Source: Terriglobia bacterium (GTDB taxonomy: Bacteria > Acidobacteriota > Terriglobia > Bryobacterales > Bryobacteraceae). Taken from it: a stretch of DNA of 64,000 nucleotides. Positions 26,666 through 35,001 of the stretch are shown here, one piece after another. A program made the position numbers and the translations under genes. Each line of letters starts with the position of its first letter. The stretch's first letter is position 1. Below the pieces are notes generated by a model, which had not been told where the DNA came from, did no database searches, and saw only the letters and a program-made list of their open reading frames with translations. The stretch covers positions 1-64,000 of the forward strand of contig JAIQFL010000004.1 of NCBI GenBank assembly GCA_020073365.1. The letters run 5' to 3'.

Positions 26666-26788
26666 CCAGTGCACCTTCTGCCCGAAAGTATCCAGGCAGC
26701 CACACGTTTTCCAGCCAAACCCGTCTGATAACAAAGAGGATACCTCCTGGTAACCGGATTGCTCAGTGTGACGCCGGAGGAGGGTGCA

Positions 26789-27013
26789 ATGCCGATCGCG
26801 AAAATTACGGGACAGGGGCTGGCCGCGATAGGAGTATTGGTGGCCCTCCTTTGGGGCTGCGTGATCGGCGAGCGCGCCATGGTGCGGCGTGCCCTGGCGG
26901 AACGCACCCAGGTCATGCGGGGCATGGAAATGCTGCAACGAAGGCGTTCGGAACCGGTTTCCCTGCCTTCGCCCCGCGCTCCCCATCGCGTATCTCGGGG
27001 ACAGGCTACGTGA
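26789..27013 (+). CDS. Small single-pass membrane protein, C-terminus supplied by a repeat element
   Basis: A 74-residue frame with a good ribosome site (CCGGAGGAGGGTGCA) before the ATG at 26789. It has one membrane segment (GLAAIGVLVALLWGCVIGERA) followed by an Arg-rich tail (MVRRALAERTQVMRGMEMLQ). Single-pass, positively charged proteins of this kind are of unknown function. The last residues (VSRGQAT) and the stop codon are read from the left arm of the cruciform repeat at 26995, so the original C-terminus may have been different. Moderate confidence that it is a gene, based on start signal and membrane segment. Confidence 0.6.
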   Translation: MPIAKITGQGLAAIGVLVALLWGCVIGERAMVRRALAERTQVMRGMEMLQRRRSEPVSLPSPRAPHRVSRGQAT

Positions 27014-27085
27014 CCCCTAAAACTCGGCCCACGCCGAACCGGCGTCAGCGGCACGGAGTTTGGGGGTTTCGTAGCCTGTCCCCGA
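26995..27085. repeat. Family D cruciform repeat (REP/MITE-like)
   Basis: Outer arms TCGGGGACAGGCTACG (26995-27010) and CGTAGCCTGTCCCCGA (27070-27085) are perfect complements. They extend inward with near-complementary ACCCCTAAAACTC and GAGTTTGGGGGTT. The centre has a smaller hairpin ACGCCG-AAC-CGGCGT. The ~91-bp design resembles REP-type elements mobilised by IS200-like Y1 transposases; no such transposase is in the window. It ends the preceding gene and touches the promoter zone of the next. Confidence 0.75.
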
Positions 27086-27108
27086 AATAGGGTTGTACAA
27101 TTGCAACG

Positions 27109-28866
27109 ATGACGAAACTCGTTGCTATTGTATCTGTTATGGTGATCGCCGCCGGTTGTGGGAAAGCCCCCTCCGAGCAGTTCGCTGCGCTTTCGGAAGA
27201 GTTCGTCTACACCACGCTTTCGTTTTCGCCCGCCAGCGCCACTGGGGTCGGGCTGCACCAGTACAAGAAGCAGAACCTCGACGACCTGCTGGACGACGTC
27301 AGCCCCGCGAACCTGGATAGGCAGAAACGCTTCTACGAGCAGTTTCAGGAGCGCCTCGCGGCCATCAAGACCGATCGGCTCACGCCCGAAGACCAGGCCG
27401 ATTTCAACATCATCCAGGATCAGACGGCGCTCGCCCTGCTGGACTTCAACCAGATTCATACCCCCCTGCACAACCCCACGTCTTACGTCGAAACGCTGGG
27501 CAACGCGTTGTTCAGCCCATTCGTATTGGAATACGCGCCCCCACGCGCGCGCATCCAGAACATCATCGCGCGTTTGCAGAAAGTGCCTCTTTATCTGGAT
27601 CAGGCCGGCAGCAACCTGATCTCCGCGCCCGGCATCTGGACCCAGGTCGCCACGGAGGAAAACCAAGGCAACATCAACCTGGTGGACAAGACCATCCGCG
27701 CCGCCGTGCCGGACGATCTGCGGGACGCCTACGCGCGCGCCGCCCGGCCGGCTCTGGACGCCATGGATAAGTTCCAAAGTTTTCTCAAGGGCAGCCTGGC
27801 GAACCGCAACGATGCGGATTGGCGCCTGGGGCAGGCCAACTACACCCTCAAATTCCGCTACGCGTTGGAGAGCGGAATGGAAGCCGATACCGCGCTCCAG
27901 GTGGCCGAAACGGAGCTGTCCAAGGTGCGCGCGCGCATGTTCGACCTGGCCTTGCCCCTCCACCGCCAGATCGCGCCGGGCCACGGCGATCACGCCGACC
28001 TGGCGGGCGATATGCGCCAGAACCAGGTGATCGGAGAGGTGCTCGCCCAGATCGCCAAACGCCATTCCACGCGCGAATCGTACATGCAGGATGCGCGTCA
28101 GGACCTTGACGAAGCCCGCGCCTTCGTCGCGGAGAAGCATTTGCTGACGCTGCCCTCAAGATCGAATCTCCAGGTGATCCCCACGCCCGAGTTCATGCGC
28201 GGCGTCTATTCCGTGGGAGGTTTCAATGCGGCGCCCGCCCTGGAGCCGCAATTGGGCGCTTTCTACTGGGTGACTCCCATTCCTCCGGACTGGCCCGCGG
28301 AGCGGGTGGAATCCAAGCTGCGGGAGTACAACTTTTACAAGCTGAAACTTCTGACCATCCACGAAGCCATGCCTGGCCACTACGTACAGATGGAGTTTGC
28401 CAATGACGTGCAGCCCCAAACCCGCAGGGTACTGCGATCCGTCTATGGCAACGGTCCATACATCGAAGGCTGGGGCCAGTATTCCACCCAAATCATGTTG
28501 GACGAAGGCTTCCTGAACCACTCGCCCGAATTGGCCCTCACCTTCGCCAAGGAGGAGTTGCGGGTGATCGCCAATCTCATTCTGGACGTCCGTCTCCAGA
28601 TGCTGAACATGACGGACCAGGAGGCTATGGACCTGATGGAGAAGCAGACCTTCCAGGAGAAGGAGGAGGCCAGCGGCAAGCTGCAGCGGGCCAAGCTCTC
28701 TTCCTGCCAGTTGCCGATGTATTTCCTGGGGTGGCGCGGATGGCTGCGCGTGCGCGAAGCCTACAAGCAGAAAAATGGAGCCTCGTATAGCCTGGCGGCG
28801 TTTCACGACAGCGCCCTGAAACAAGGTGCGGTACCCCTGCCGGTGCTGGAGCGCTTGCTGAAATAG
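27109..28866 (+). CDS. DUF885-family lipoprotein, putative metallopeptidase
   Basis: A 585-residue protein with a lipoprotein signal (MTKLVAIVSVMVIAAGCGKA; lipobox IAAGC, Cys17). The DUF885 hallmark is HEAMPGHYVQMEFANDVQ near residue 420, carrying an HE...GH zinc-site-like pattern, with EGWGQYSTQIMLDEGF and a third Glu following. The family is thought to be helical zinc peptidases related to the M32/M2 fold. Substrate unknown. The start lies 24 nt after the cruciform repeat; the TTGTACAATTGCAA stretch just before the ATG contains a TACAAT -10-like box (27095-27100). Confidence 0.88.
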   Translation: MTKLVAIVSVMVIAAGCGKAPSEQFAALSEEFVYTTLSFSPASATGVGLHQYKKQNLDDLLDDVSPANLDRQKRFYEQFQERLAAIKTDRLTPEDQADFNIIQDQTALALLDFNQIHTPLHNPTSYVETLGNALFSPFVLEYAPPRARIQNIIARLQKVPLYLDQAGSNLISAPGIWTQVATEENQGNINLVDKTIRAAVPDDLRDAYARAARPALDAMDKFQSFLKGSLANRNDADWRLGQANYTLKFRYALESGMEADTALQVAETELSKVRARMFDLALPLHRQIAPGHGDHADLAGDMRQNQVIGEVLAQIAKRHSTRESYMQDARQDLDEARAFVAEKHLLTLPSRSNLQVIPTPEFMRGVYSVGGFNAAPALEPQLGAFYWVTPIPPDWPAERVESKLREYNFYKLKLLTIHEAMPGHYVQMEFANDVQPQTRRVLRSVYGNGPYIEGWGQYSTQIMLDEGFLNHSPELALTFAKEELRVIANLILDVRLQMLNMTDQEAMDLMEKQTFQEKEEASGKLQRAKLSSCQLPMYFLGWRGWLRVREAYKQKNGASYSLAAFHDSALKQGAVPLPVLERLLK

Positions 28867-29085
28867 CGGAACCGGGAAGTGCTAAAGGTTTTCGAGGGGC
28901 GCAGCCCGCACAGACTTCACAGCCAATCCTGACCAGCCTCCGGCCGGCTTCGGCCCAATACTGTTCACTGAATGGCGGCATAGCCACGCTCGCCCGGTTC
29001 ACAGCCGTCCTGTTCCACACGCGTCGGGGCGTCCACGTCACTCACCAGCGGCGCTAAAATCGGACGTGACCAAACTGGCTCGGGG

Positions 29086-29736
29086 CTACGGTCGATGGAG
29101 CAGGACGAAGCCTGCACCCAGCAGCCCGAGAGCGCAGGCACTGCCGCCAAAAACAATGATTGTGAGTTTCGTCAAGAAAAGTGTATTCTTCCGATTGGCG
29201 AGATTTGCTTTGACAAACCCCTCGCAGGTCGTATAAGCGAGAGAATCCTCCACCCAACGCGGTGCATATAAGGTATAGTCGTCGCGTCCAGGACATCTAA
29301 CGACACTCACGACGCTTTCATCCACCGCCACTTTGGCAGTCACGCCCATTGCCCATGCGACCTTCGCCATCACGAACACGCTCTCCATGGCCGCGGTGAA
29401 AGCTCGTTGGCATGAGCGAACGGCCAGCCAGGCCAACACTGAAGCAGCGCACACCAGAACTACCAGCAACGCAATTACTAAGGCAGCCGGTATGCCCTTC
29501 TGGGTCGCAGCCAAACCAACCAAGGCCGATTCTGCGGCGAGAATAGCGGCGAGATTCTTTACTCCTGTGTCGTGATGGCGCAGGAACCAATCCGTCTGGC
29601 GGCCGTAGTTCGTGGACGCCAACGATAGGAGGTCCGAGAGATGTTTGCTTTCAATGGCTCCCACCGACGCCCAGGGGGGCAGATGCAGGGGATCTTGGTC
29701 CACTAGCAAATGGTACTGCACCGATCCTGGGCACAC
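29086..29736 (-). CDS. Orphan membrane protein, three hydrophobic segments around a soluble loop
   Basis: A 216-residue frame of lower GC than its surroundings. Hydrophobic segments lie at about 60-78 (NLAAILAAESALVGLAATQ), 84-105 (AALVIALLVVLVCAASVLAW) and 188-213 (TKLTIIVFGGSACALGLLGA). A ~80-residue polar region (VRCPGRDDYTLYAPRWVEDS) lies between the second and third. The layout - a helix with acid and Lys, a two-helix hairpin, a soluble domain and a final helix - recalls PycTM/SLATT-type pore effectors, but similarity is only in outline. The GTG start at 29736 is uncertain and no ribosome site is clear. No partner gene is adjacent. Confidence 0.5.
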   Translation of the reverse strand: MCPGSVQYHLLVDQDPLHLPPWASVGAIESKHLSDLLSLASTNYGRQTDWFLRHHDTGVKNLAAILAAESALVGLAATQKGIPAALVIALLVVLVCAASVLAWLAVRSCQRAFTAAMESVFVMAKVAWAMGVTAKVAVDESVVSVVRCPGRDDYTLYAPRWVEDSLAYTTCEGFVKANLANRKNTLFLTKLTIIVFGGSACALGLLGAGFVLLHRP

Positions 29737-30087
29737 AAGGGCGATGCAAAGCAGCCGTCAGCAGGCCGAGGTGGGTTCCAAAGCCGGTAGGCCAACAACA
29801 TATCCCATTCTGGGAAACCAGTGCCAACGTGCCGCCGAGACGTTACGCCTGATATTCGACCTGTTAAGTGAACAGCACTGGGGCTTAAGCCCGCTGAAAG
29901 CTTAGCCCGTCTCCTGGGCGATTGGCCGGTAAGACAATCACAAACTCAGAAAATAAATTCGCCTTCCTCTTTTCAAGACTTTACGACCTCAAATAGTTTT
30001 TGACTCCATCCTCGTGTGCCACCATGAAGTCAGGTAGCACATCGAAACTACCATAGGCCTGGCCTCCCCCGACCGACGCGTCGTCAG
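29737..30087. other. 350-bp gap, AT-richer, no confident gene
   Basis: No frame here has a plausible product. Base composition drops (for example the stretch 29940-30010 is AT-rich), as in the neighbouring orphan gene, hinting at transferred DNA. No hairpin with a T-tract, tRNA or inverted terminal repeat was found. Confidence 0.4.
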
Positions 30088-30870
30088 GTGAGCGACCCGG
30101 CCTTTTCTATTTTGGAGGCTTATCTGATCACACCCCCGCAACCCGCCGATCGCGCCCATCTCAACCACTCCACGGGCCCGCGCTCCGCTGCCGGCAAGGC
30201 CCGTTCCTCGATGAATGCCCTCAAAACCGGCATCTACGCCAACTCACTCATCATTCCCGGCGAAGATTCCGCCCATCTCGCCACCCTCACCGAAGAGTAC
30301 TTCCAGCGCTACCGCCCCGCTGTCCCCGAGCAGCGCGACCAGGTCGATATCCTGGTCCGCTCCACCTGGACCCTCCGCCGTCTCGCCGCCGCCGAAGCCC
30401 AGGTCTGGATCTACGAAATGGAGCGCGGCTACAATCTCAACCCCAACGCCCCACTCGGCCACGCCTTCCACAACTGCGACCGCACCCTCACCCGCCTCCA
30501 GCGCCTGGTCAACTCCACCCAGCGCAACTACCACGACGCCCTCCACGAACTCGAACGCCTCCAGGCGCTGCCCCTCGACGTCGCCCCCCCGCCCTCCCCT
30601 GAGATCTCCCCCGAAAGCCCTGCGCCCAACCCCCAACCTCCTCCGCGCGAAGCCACCCAACCAGTTGAAACCGAGCCCGTTAACCCCTCCCCCCAGTTCG
30701 TTCCGTCATCTTCTGCCCCGCCTCCTCCCAGCCCCCAAAAGGCACCCGGGAACCCGCTCCCCTTCCACATCCCCGGGAGCCGCTGCCCCTTTGACCCCAT
30801 CCATCCTCTGAAATGGAAGCGTTGTCCCGTCTGCTTTCCCAAGGATTGCTACGCCGATGCCCAAAAATGA
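30088..30870 (+). CDS. Paralogous-family protein with STGPRSAAGKARSSMN motif, Pro-rich tail
   Basis: 260 residues. The segment LNHSTGPRSAAGKARSSMNA followed by LKTGIYA matches a motif (N-x-STGP-(K/R)-(T/S)-x-x-GKA-R-S-x-x-N-x-x-(R/K)-x-G) seen in many copies per genome in Solibacter-type acidobacteria and planctomycetes; function unknown. A helical region (about 60-165, QRDQVDILVRSTWTLRRLAA) follows. Then comes a ~60-residue Pro-rich low-complexity stretch and a short Cys-containing end (SRCPFDP, WKRCPVCFPKDC) that could bind zinc. The coding strand is extremely C-rich relative to G. GTG at 30088 is the chosen start without a strong ribosome site. Confidence 0.65.
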   Translation: MSDPAFSILEAYLITPPQPADRAHLNHSTGPRSAAGKARSSMNALKTGIYANSLIIPGEDSAHLATLTEEYFQRYRPAVPEQRDQVDILVRSTWTLRRLAAAEAQVWIYEMERGYNLNPNAPLGHAFHNCDRTLTRLQRLVNSTQRNYHDALHELERLQALPLDVAPPPSPEISPESPAPNPQPPPREATQPVETEPVNPSPQFVPSSSAPPPPSPQKAPGNPLPFHIPGSRCPFDPIHPLKWKRCPVCFPKDCYADAQK

Positions 30871-31037
30871 CCCCCATATGCACGCCGGCAATACGGAACC
30901 CGTGGAACCCGTGGGGCGGGCGATTCGCCTGATAATGTCCTTGGGCGCCACCATCCCCAGTTCGTCTCAGCGCCCGGAACCGAAGGCGGCAACCGAAGCA
31001 CCGCCAAAACCGTCTATAATCGTTAGCGGACCTAGGG

Positions 31038-31643
31038 ATGCAGGAACACGACAATCCGGCCTTTGCCCCAGCCCTTCCGGCGGAAAACGAGGGCGCGAAA
31101 GAGCGGGCCCATTCCAGCCTGTGGGGCGCGCTTTCGTGGGCGCGCGACCTCGCGTTTTCGGTGTTGATCGCGGTGGTGCTGATCGTGTTCATCTACCAGC
31201 CGGTCAAGGTGGAAGGCACCAGCATGACCCCGACGCTGCAGAACGACGAGCGGATCTTCATCAACAAGTTCACCTATCGATTCGGCCTGGCCACCATCGC
31301 CCGCGGCGATACGGTGGTTTTCTGGTATCCGCAAGATCAGTCCAAGTCGTATATCAAGCGAGTGATCGGCGTGCCTGGCGACCGGGTCCGTGTGGATGGC
31401 GGAGAGGTTTACGTGAACGGTCAACTGCTCGAAGAGGATTACGTTCCCGCCATCAATCGCGACAGTGTCTCCTGGAGAGACGGGGAAGAGCAAACGGTGC
31501 CCAGGGACAAGTACTTCGTGCTGGGCGATCACCGCAATTCCTCGAGCGACAGCCGGACGTGGGGATACGTGCCGCGCGAGAACATCTACGGCCGGGCAGT
31601 GTTCGTGTATTGGCCCCTCGACAAAATGGGCGCCCTCAAGTAG
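31038..31643 (+). CDS. lepB: Signal peptidase I
   Basis: A 201-residue type I signal peptidase that removes signal peptides from exported proteins on the outer face of the inner membrane. One N-terminal anchor (about residues 36-54, ARDLAFSVLIAVVLIVFIYQ). Box B has the nucleophile Ser62 in VEGTSMTPTL, box D the general-base Lys107 in SYIKRVIGVPGDRV, and box E is GDHRNSSSDSR. Length is typical of single-anchor enzymes. It stands alone; the weak ribosome site CCTAGGG precedes the ATG at 31038. Many genes in this window carry the signals it would cleave. Confidence 0.96.
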   Translation: MQEHDNPAFAPALPAENEGAKERAHSSLWGALSWARDLAFSVLIAVVLIVFIYQPVKVEGTSMTPTLQNDERIFINKFTYRFGLATIARGDTVVFWYPQDQSKSYIKRVIGVPGDRVRVDGGEVYVNGQLLEEDYVPAINRDSVSWRDGEEQTVPRDKYFVLGDHRNSSSDSRTWGYVPRENIYGRAVFVYWPLDKMGALK

Positions 31644-31644
31644 C

Positions 31645-31857
31645 TCACCTTCGGAAAATCCACATCACCAGCGAGAGCAGCGCACTGAGCAGCAGACACG
31701 TGGCCAGCGGGAAGTAGAAGCTGGAGTTCTTGCCGTGGATGTAGATATCCCCCGGCAGCCGGCCCAGCTTGATCGGCAGGCGCCCTGCGAAGGTCACGAG
31801 AAGGCCCGCCGCAACCAGCACGAGGCCGGCGGTGATCAGCAGGCGGCCCAGCGGCAT
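31645..31857 (-). CDS. DUF2905-family small membrane protein
   Basis: A 70-residue protein with two membrane helices (LLITAGLVLVAAGLLVTFAG and FPLATCLLLSALLSLVMWIF) joined by the family signature GRLPIKLGRLPGDIYIHGKN. DUF2905 is widespread and of unknown function. The ATG at 31857 follows a family A repeat, so its upstream region is short. It is convergent with lepB, one base between stop codons. Confidence 0.9.
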   Translation of the reverse strand: MPLGRLLITAGLVLVAAGLLVTFAGRLPIKLGRLPGDIYIHGKNSSFYFPLATCLLLSALLSLVMWIFRR

Positions 31858-31866
31858 GATTCCAGT

Positions 31867-31890
31867 GTGACACAGCCATTCTTGCCTGTC
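31867..31890 (+). repeat. Palindromic intergenic repeat, family A, copy 2
   Basis: GTGACACAGCCATTCTTGCC followed by TGTC, differing from copy 1 at two or three positions. It lies just upstream of the DUF2905 start. Confidence 0.65.
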
Positions 31891-31987
31891 TCGGCATTTC
31901 CGACCCGGATGCAATGAACCGGTGAGCTTGGTTTTTTCCTGTTTGGTTCCGGCTCTGCCGGGTTAGGGTACCTAGGCACCCCCGCAG

Positions 31988-32015
31988 TTGACAGAACCGT
32001 GGACTTCCATATATA
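31988..32015 (+). promoter_or_regulatory. Sigma70-type promoter of the second PadR gene, near-leaderless
   Basis: TTGACA (31988-31993), 16-base spacer, TATATA (32010-32015), with TATAAA two bases on. The ATG at 32024 begins 8 nt after the -10 box, so the transcript has almost no leader and no ribosome site is present (TAGACC precedes the ATG). Confidence 0.7.
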
Positions 32016-32023
32016 AATAGACC

Positions 32024-32350
32024 ATGCCTAGGCTTCCTATGCCTCCAGGGACGCTCGCCATGCTGGTGCTGCGCGTGCTCCACAGCGGTCCGCTCCACGG
32101 TTACGCCATTGCCCAACGCATCCGCGCCTTGTCCGATTCCGTGCTGGATGCGGAAGAGGGCTCTCTCTATCCCACCCTGCAGCGAATGCTGCTGGAAGGC
32201 TGGGTGAAAGCCGAAGCCGGCGTTTCCGAGACGGGCCGGCAAGTCCGCTTCTACACACTTACCCGCGAAGGCGCGAAACAACTCAAGCGGGAGGTCGCCG
32301 AATATGAACAGGCCACCGCTGCCATCCAAGCCATCCTGAGGACTGCCTGA
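32024..32350 (+). CDS. PadR-family transcriptional regulator
   Basis: A 108-residue short PadR protein: PPGTLAMLVLRVLHSGPLHG and YAIAQRI (helices 1-2), EEGSLYPTLQRMLLEGWVKA (recognition helix), wing GVSETGRQVRFYTLTREGAK, then a dimerisation helix. About half its residues match the PadR at 1936. It precedes, by one base, a severely shortened ADOP permease, keeping the PadR-permease order. Probably self-regulated at the promoter at 31988, because PadR proteins commonly bind palindromic AT-rich sites over their own -10 boxes. Confidence 0.93.
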   Translation: MPRLPMPPGTLAMLVLRVLHSGPLHGYAIAQRIRALSDSVLDAEEGSLYPTLQRMLLEGWVKAEAGVSETGRQVRFYTLTREGAKQLKREVAEYEQATAAIQAILRTA

Positions 32351-32351
32351 T

Positions 32352-32867
32352 ATGCGAAAGTTCTTCCGTCGCCTCTCCGCCCTGTTCCATCGCCGAAGGT
32401 TGCAGCGGGAGATCGAAGCAGAGATGGCCGCGCATCGCGAGATGATGCCCGCCGGCCGGCAACAACACTTCGGAAGCACCCTGCGTTTGCAGGAAGAGGC
32501 CGCCGACCAGTGGGGCTGGACATGGCTTGACCAGTTCCGCCAGGACTTTGCACATGGTGCGCGGTCGCTGGGCCGCGCTCCGGGTTTCGCCCTTACAGCC
32601 ATCGCGGTCTTGACACTCGGGATCGGCGTGAACCTCGCCGAGATCCACCTGTTCAACGCGCTCCGTCATGGTGCGGGCCTCGGGGTTGCCCTGGCTGCCG
32701 CCGCCGCCAAGGAGGTGCGCAACATTCTCTTCGGCTTCATCCCCTTCGATCTCGTGAGCTTCGGCGCCGGTCTGCTGCTATTCGGCGCGGTCGCGTTGGC
32801 GGCCTCCATCGCGCCCGTGCGGCGAGCCTTGCGAATCGACCCATCCTCGGCGTTGCGTTACCAATGA
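32352..32867 (+). CDS. Internally deleted ADOP-type permease (171 residues)
   Basis: The first ~105 residues are the normal start of an ADOP permease: permease-prefix domain, then [20 protein letters not shown] and [19 protein letters not shown] (first membrane helix). The last ~65 ([55 protein letters not shown]) are the normal end of the second FtsX domain. The ~680 residues between them, compared with the 869-residue copy at 2335, are gone. The junction near residue 106 (about 32667-32676) keeps the frame. The result is a three-helix protein that could still insert in the membrane. It may be a decaying remnant or a functional mini-protein. Confidence 0.75.
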   Translation: MRKFFRRLSALFHRRRLQREIEAEMAAHREMMPAGRQQHFGSTLRLQEEAADQWGWTWLDQFRQDFAHGARSLGRAPGFALTAIAVLTLGIGVNLAEIHLFNALRHGAGLGVALAAAAAKEVRNILFGFIPFDLVSFGAGLLLFGAVALAASIAPVRRALRIDPSSALRYQ

Positions 32868-32871
32868 TTCT

Positions 32872-32911
32872 GGTGGGGACGGGCGCTTTCGCCTGGCCCG
32901 GACATCTCGCC
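32872..32911 (+). repeat. Palindromic intergenic repeat, family B, degenerate copy
   Basis: GGTGGGGACGGGCGCTTTCG then CCTGGCCCGGACATCTCGCC aligns along its whole length with the copy at 8249 (GGTGGGACAGGCGG..). A partial second core (GCGCTTTCGCCTG) follows at 32930-32942. The remaining gap to typA holds no convincing gene. Confidence 0.55.
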
Positions 32912-33134
32912 TGCGCACGCCGCCCGCGGCGCTTTCGCCTGCCATCCGATTTCTTCCCATCGCCCGCACTGGAATCTTCCCCGGTGGCGCGCTGGGGTTG
33001 GAAACGATACATGATAGACTTTGAAGTACGGACCTTTCGAAGCGGCTGGATTGTGTGTACCGCTGAGGATGGTCCACCGCCGTTTTCGCCCGGCATCAGG
33101 GCTCGCTTCGCATCCATCAAGACCTGCGTGATTC

Positions 33135-34931
33135 ATGAGGACTAGCAATACAAGCATTCGCAACATCGCCATCATCGCCCATGTGGACCATGGCAAGACC
33201 ACTCTGGTGGACGGCATGCTCAACCAGAGCGGGATCTTCGGGTCGCACGAAGAGCACGTGGAACGGGTCATGGACTCGAACGATCTGGAACGCGAGCGCG
33301 GCATCACCATCCTTGCCAAGATCACCGGGATCCGCTACCACGGCATCAAGATCAACATCGTGGACACGCCGGGTCACAGCGATTTCGGCGGAGAGGTGGA
33401 ACGCGCCCTCAAGATCGTGGACGGTGTCATGCTGCTGGTGGACGCCAGCGAAGGGCCGCTTCCCCAGACGCGGTACGTCCTTTCGAAGGCGCTGGAAGCG
33501 CATCTGCCGCCCATCGTGGTGATCAACAAAATCGACCGGCCGGACGCGCGCGTTCCCGAGGTTCTCGACGAAATCTACGACCTGTTCATCGACCTCGACG
33601 CTACCGAGGACCAACTCGATTTCCCGGTCCTCTACACCATCGCCAAGGCTGGGGTGGCCAAGCGCTCCCTCGAAGATCCGTCCAACGACCTGCGCCCTCT
33701 GTTCGATGCCATTCTGGAGCACATCCCCGCACCCGTGGGCGATCCCGATGGCGTGTTGCAGATGCTGATCGCGAACCTGGACTACAGCGACTACCTGGGT
33801 CGCCTGGGCATCGGCCGCGTCTTCAATGGCACCTTCAGGTACGGCGACGTGGTTTCGATCGCCAAGCGCGACGGCTCCTTCCACACCACCAAGATCACCA
33901 AGATGTACTCCTTCGAGGGCCTGAAGCGCGTGGATGAGACGATCGGCCACCCCGGCGACATCATGGCCATAGCCGGCGTCGAGGGCATCACCATCGGCGA
34001 AACGGTCACCAGCGCGGAAACTCCCGAGCCGCTGCCCCAGATCCAGATCGACGAGCCGACCATAGCGATGGCCTTCACCATCAACACGTCCCCGTTTGCC
34101 GGCCGCGAGGGGCAATGGGTAACGTCGCGCAACCTGCGAGACCGGCTCGACAAGGAACTGCTCACCAACGTCTCCATCCGGGTGGAGGAGTTGGGGCACG
34201 ACACCTTCAAGGTGATGGGCCGCGGCGAACTGCAACTGGCCATCCTGATCGAGATGATGCGGCGCGAAGGGCATGAACTGGCGGTGGGCAAGCCGGAGAT
34301 CCTGACCCGCACCATCGACCACACGCTGCATGAGCCGGTGGAACACCTGATCATCGACTGCCCCGAGCGCTTCCTGGGGGTGGTGATCGAGAAGCTCGGC
34401 AGCCGGAAGGGCAAGATTGTCAAGATGGTGAACCACGGCTCCGGGCGCGTGCGCCTGGAGTTCCACGTGCCGTCTCGCGGCCTGATCGGGCTGCGCAGTG
34501 AGATTCTGACCGATACGCGCGGCACCGCCATCATGAACTCGCTGTTCCACGGATACATCGAGTGGCAAGGCGAGATCCCGCAGCGGCCCACGGGGTCGCT
34601 GGTAGCGGATCGCCCCGGCAAAACCACCGGATATGCCACGTTCAATCTGCAGGAACGCGGCGAGATTTTCGTGGCGCCGGGGACCGAGGTCTACGAGGGC
34701 ATGGTGGTCGGCGAAAACGCGCGCGACGCCGATCTGGACGTCAACATCGTGAAGGAAAAGAAGCTCACGAACATGCGGGCGTCGACCTCCGATGAAGGCA
34801 TCCGGCTGGTGCCGCCGCGGATTTTGAATCTCGAGCAGGCCATCGAATTCATCCGGGACGACGAGTACGTGGAAGTGACGCCGCAATCGATCCGGCTGCG
34901 GAAGAAGGTTTTGAAAGCCAATCAGCGGTAG
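33135..34931 (+). CDS. typA: Translational GTPase TypA/BipA
   Basis: A 598-residue ribosome-associated GTPase of the EF-G family, full length for BipA. G1 AHVDHGKTT (15-23), G2 region ERERGITIL (52-60), G3 DTPGHSD (77-83), G4 NKIDRPDAR (131-139). Then come a beta-barrel domain, two alpha/beta domains and the BipA-specific C-terminal domain ([14 protein letters not shown]-like block [20 protein letters not shown]). It assists 50S assembly and stress or cold growth. Single gene, convergent with the dehydratase gene. The start ATG lies 3 nt after the poor ribosome site CATGAGG. Confidence 0.97.
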   Translation: MRTSNTSIRNIAIIAHVDHGKTTLVDGMLNQSGIFGSHEEHVERVMDSNDLERERGITILAKITGIRYHGIKINIVDTPGHSDFGGEVERALKIVDGVMLLVDASEGPLPQTRYVLSKALEAHLPPIVVINKIDRPDARVPEVLDEIYDLFIDLDATEDQLDFPVLYTIAKAGVAKRSLEDPSNDLRPLFDAILEHIPAPVGDPDGVLQMLIANLDYSDYLGRLGIGRVFNGTFRYGDVVSIAKRDGSFHTTKITKMYSFEGLKRVDETIGHPGDIMAIAGVEGITIGETVTSAETPEPLPQIQIDEPTIAMAFTINTSPFAGREGQWVTSRNLRDRLDKELLTNVSIRVEELGHDTFKVMGRGELQLAILIEMMRREGHELAVGKPEILTRTIDHTLHEPVEHLIIDCPERFLGVVIEKLGSRKGKIVKMVNHGSGRVRLEFHVPSRGLIGLRSEILTDTRGTAIMNSLFHGYIEWQGEIPQRPTGSLVADRPGKTTGYATFNLQERGEIFVAPGTEVYEGMVVGENARDADLDVNIVKEKKLTNMRASTSDEGIRLVPPRILNLEQAIEFIRDDEYVEVTPQSIRLRKKVLKANQR

Positions 34932-35001
34932 CCGTTTCCGGCCCAAAATTTTCGCAGCGCTGGTCATCCCGTTGATTGCCGGACGTGAGGCGGAGGATGT
35001 A

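Noticed and set aside
29612-29905. 97-residue plus-strand frame at 29.7 kb
   Set aside because: Half lies antisense to the orphan membrane gene; there is no ribosome site or family pattern.
32864-33145. 93-residue frame after the mini-permease
   Set aside because: It begins in a family B repeat and reads through to typA. Composition is random and no start signal is present.
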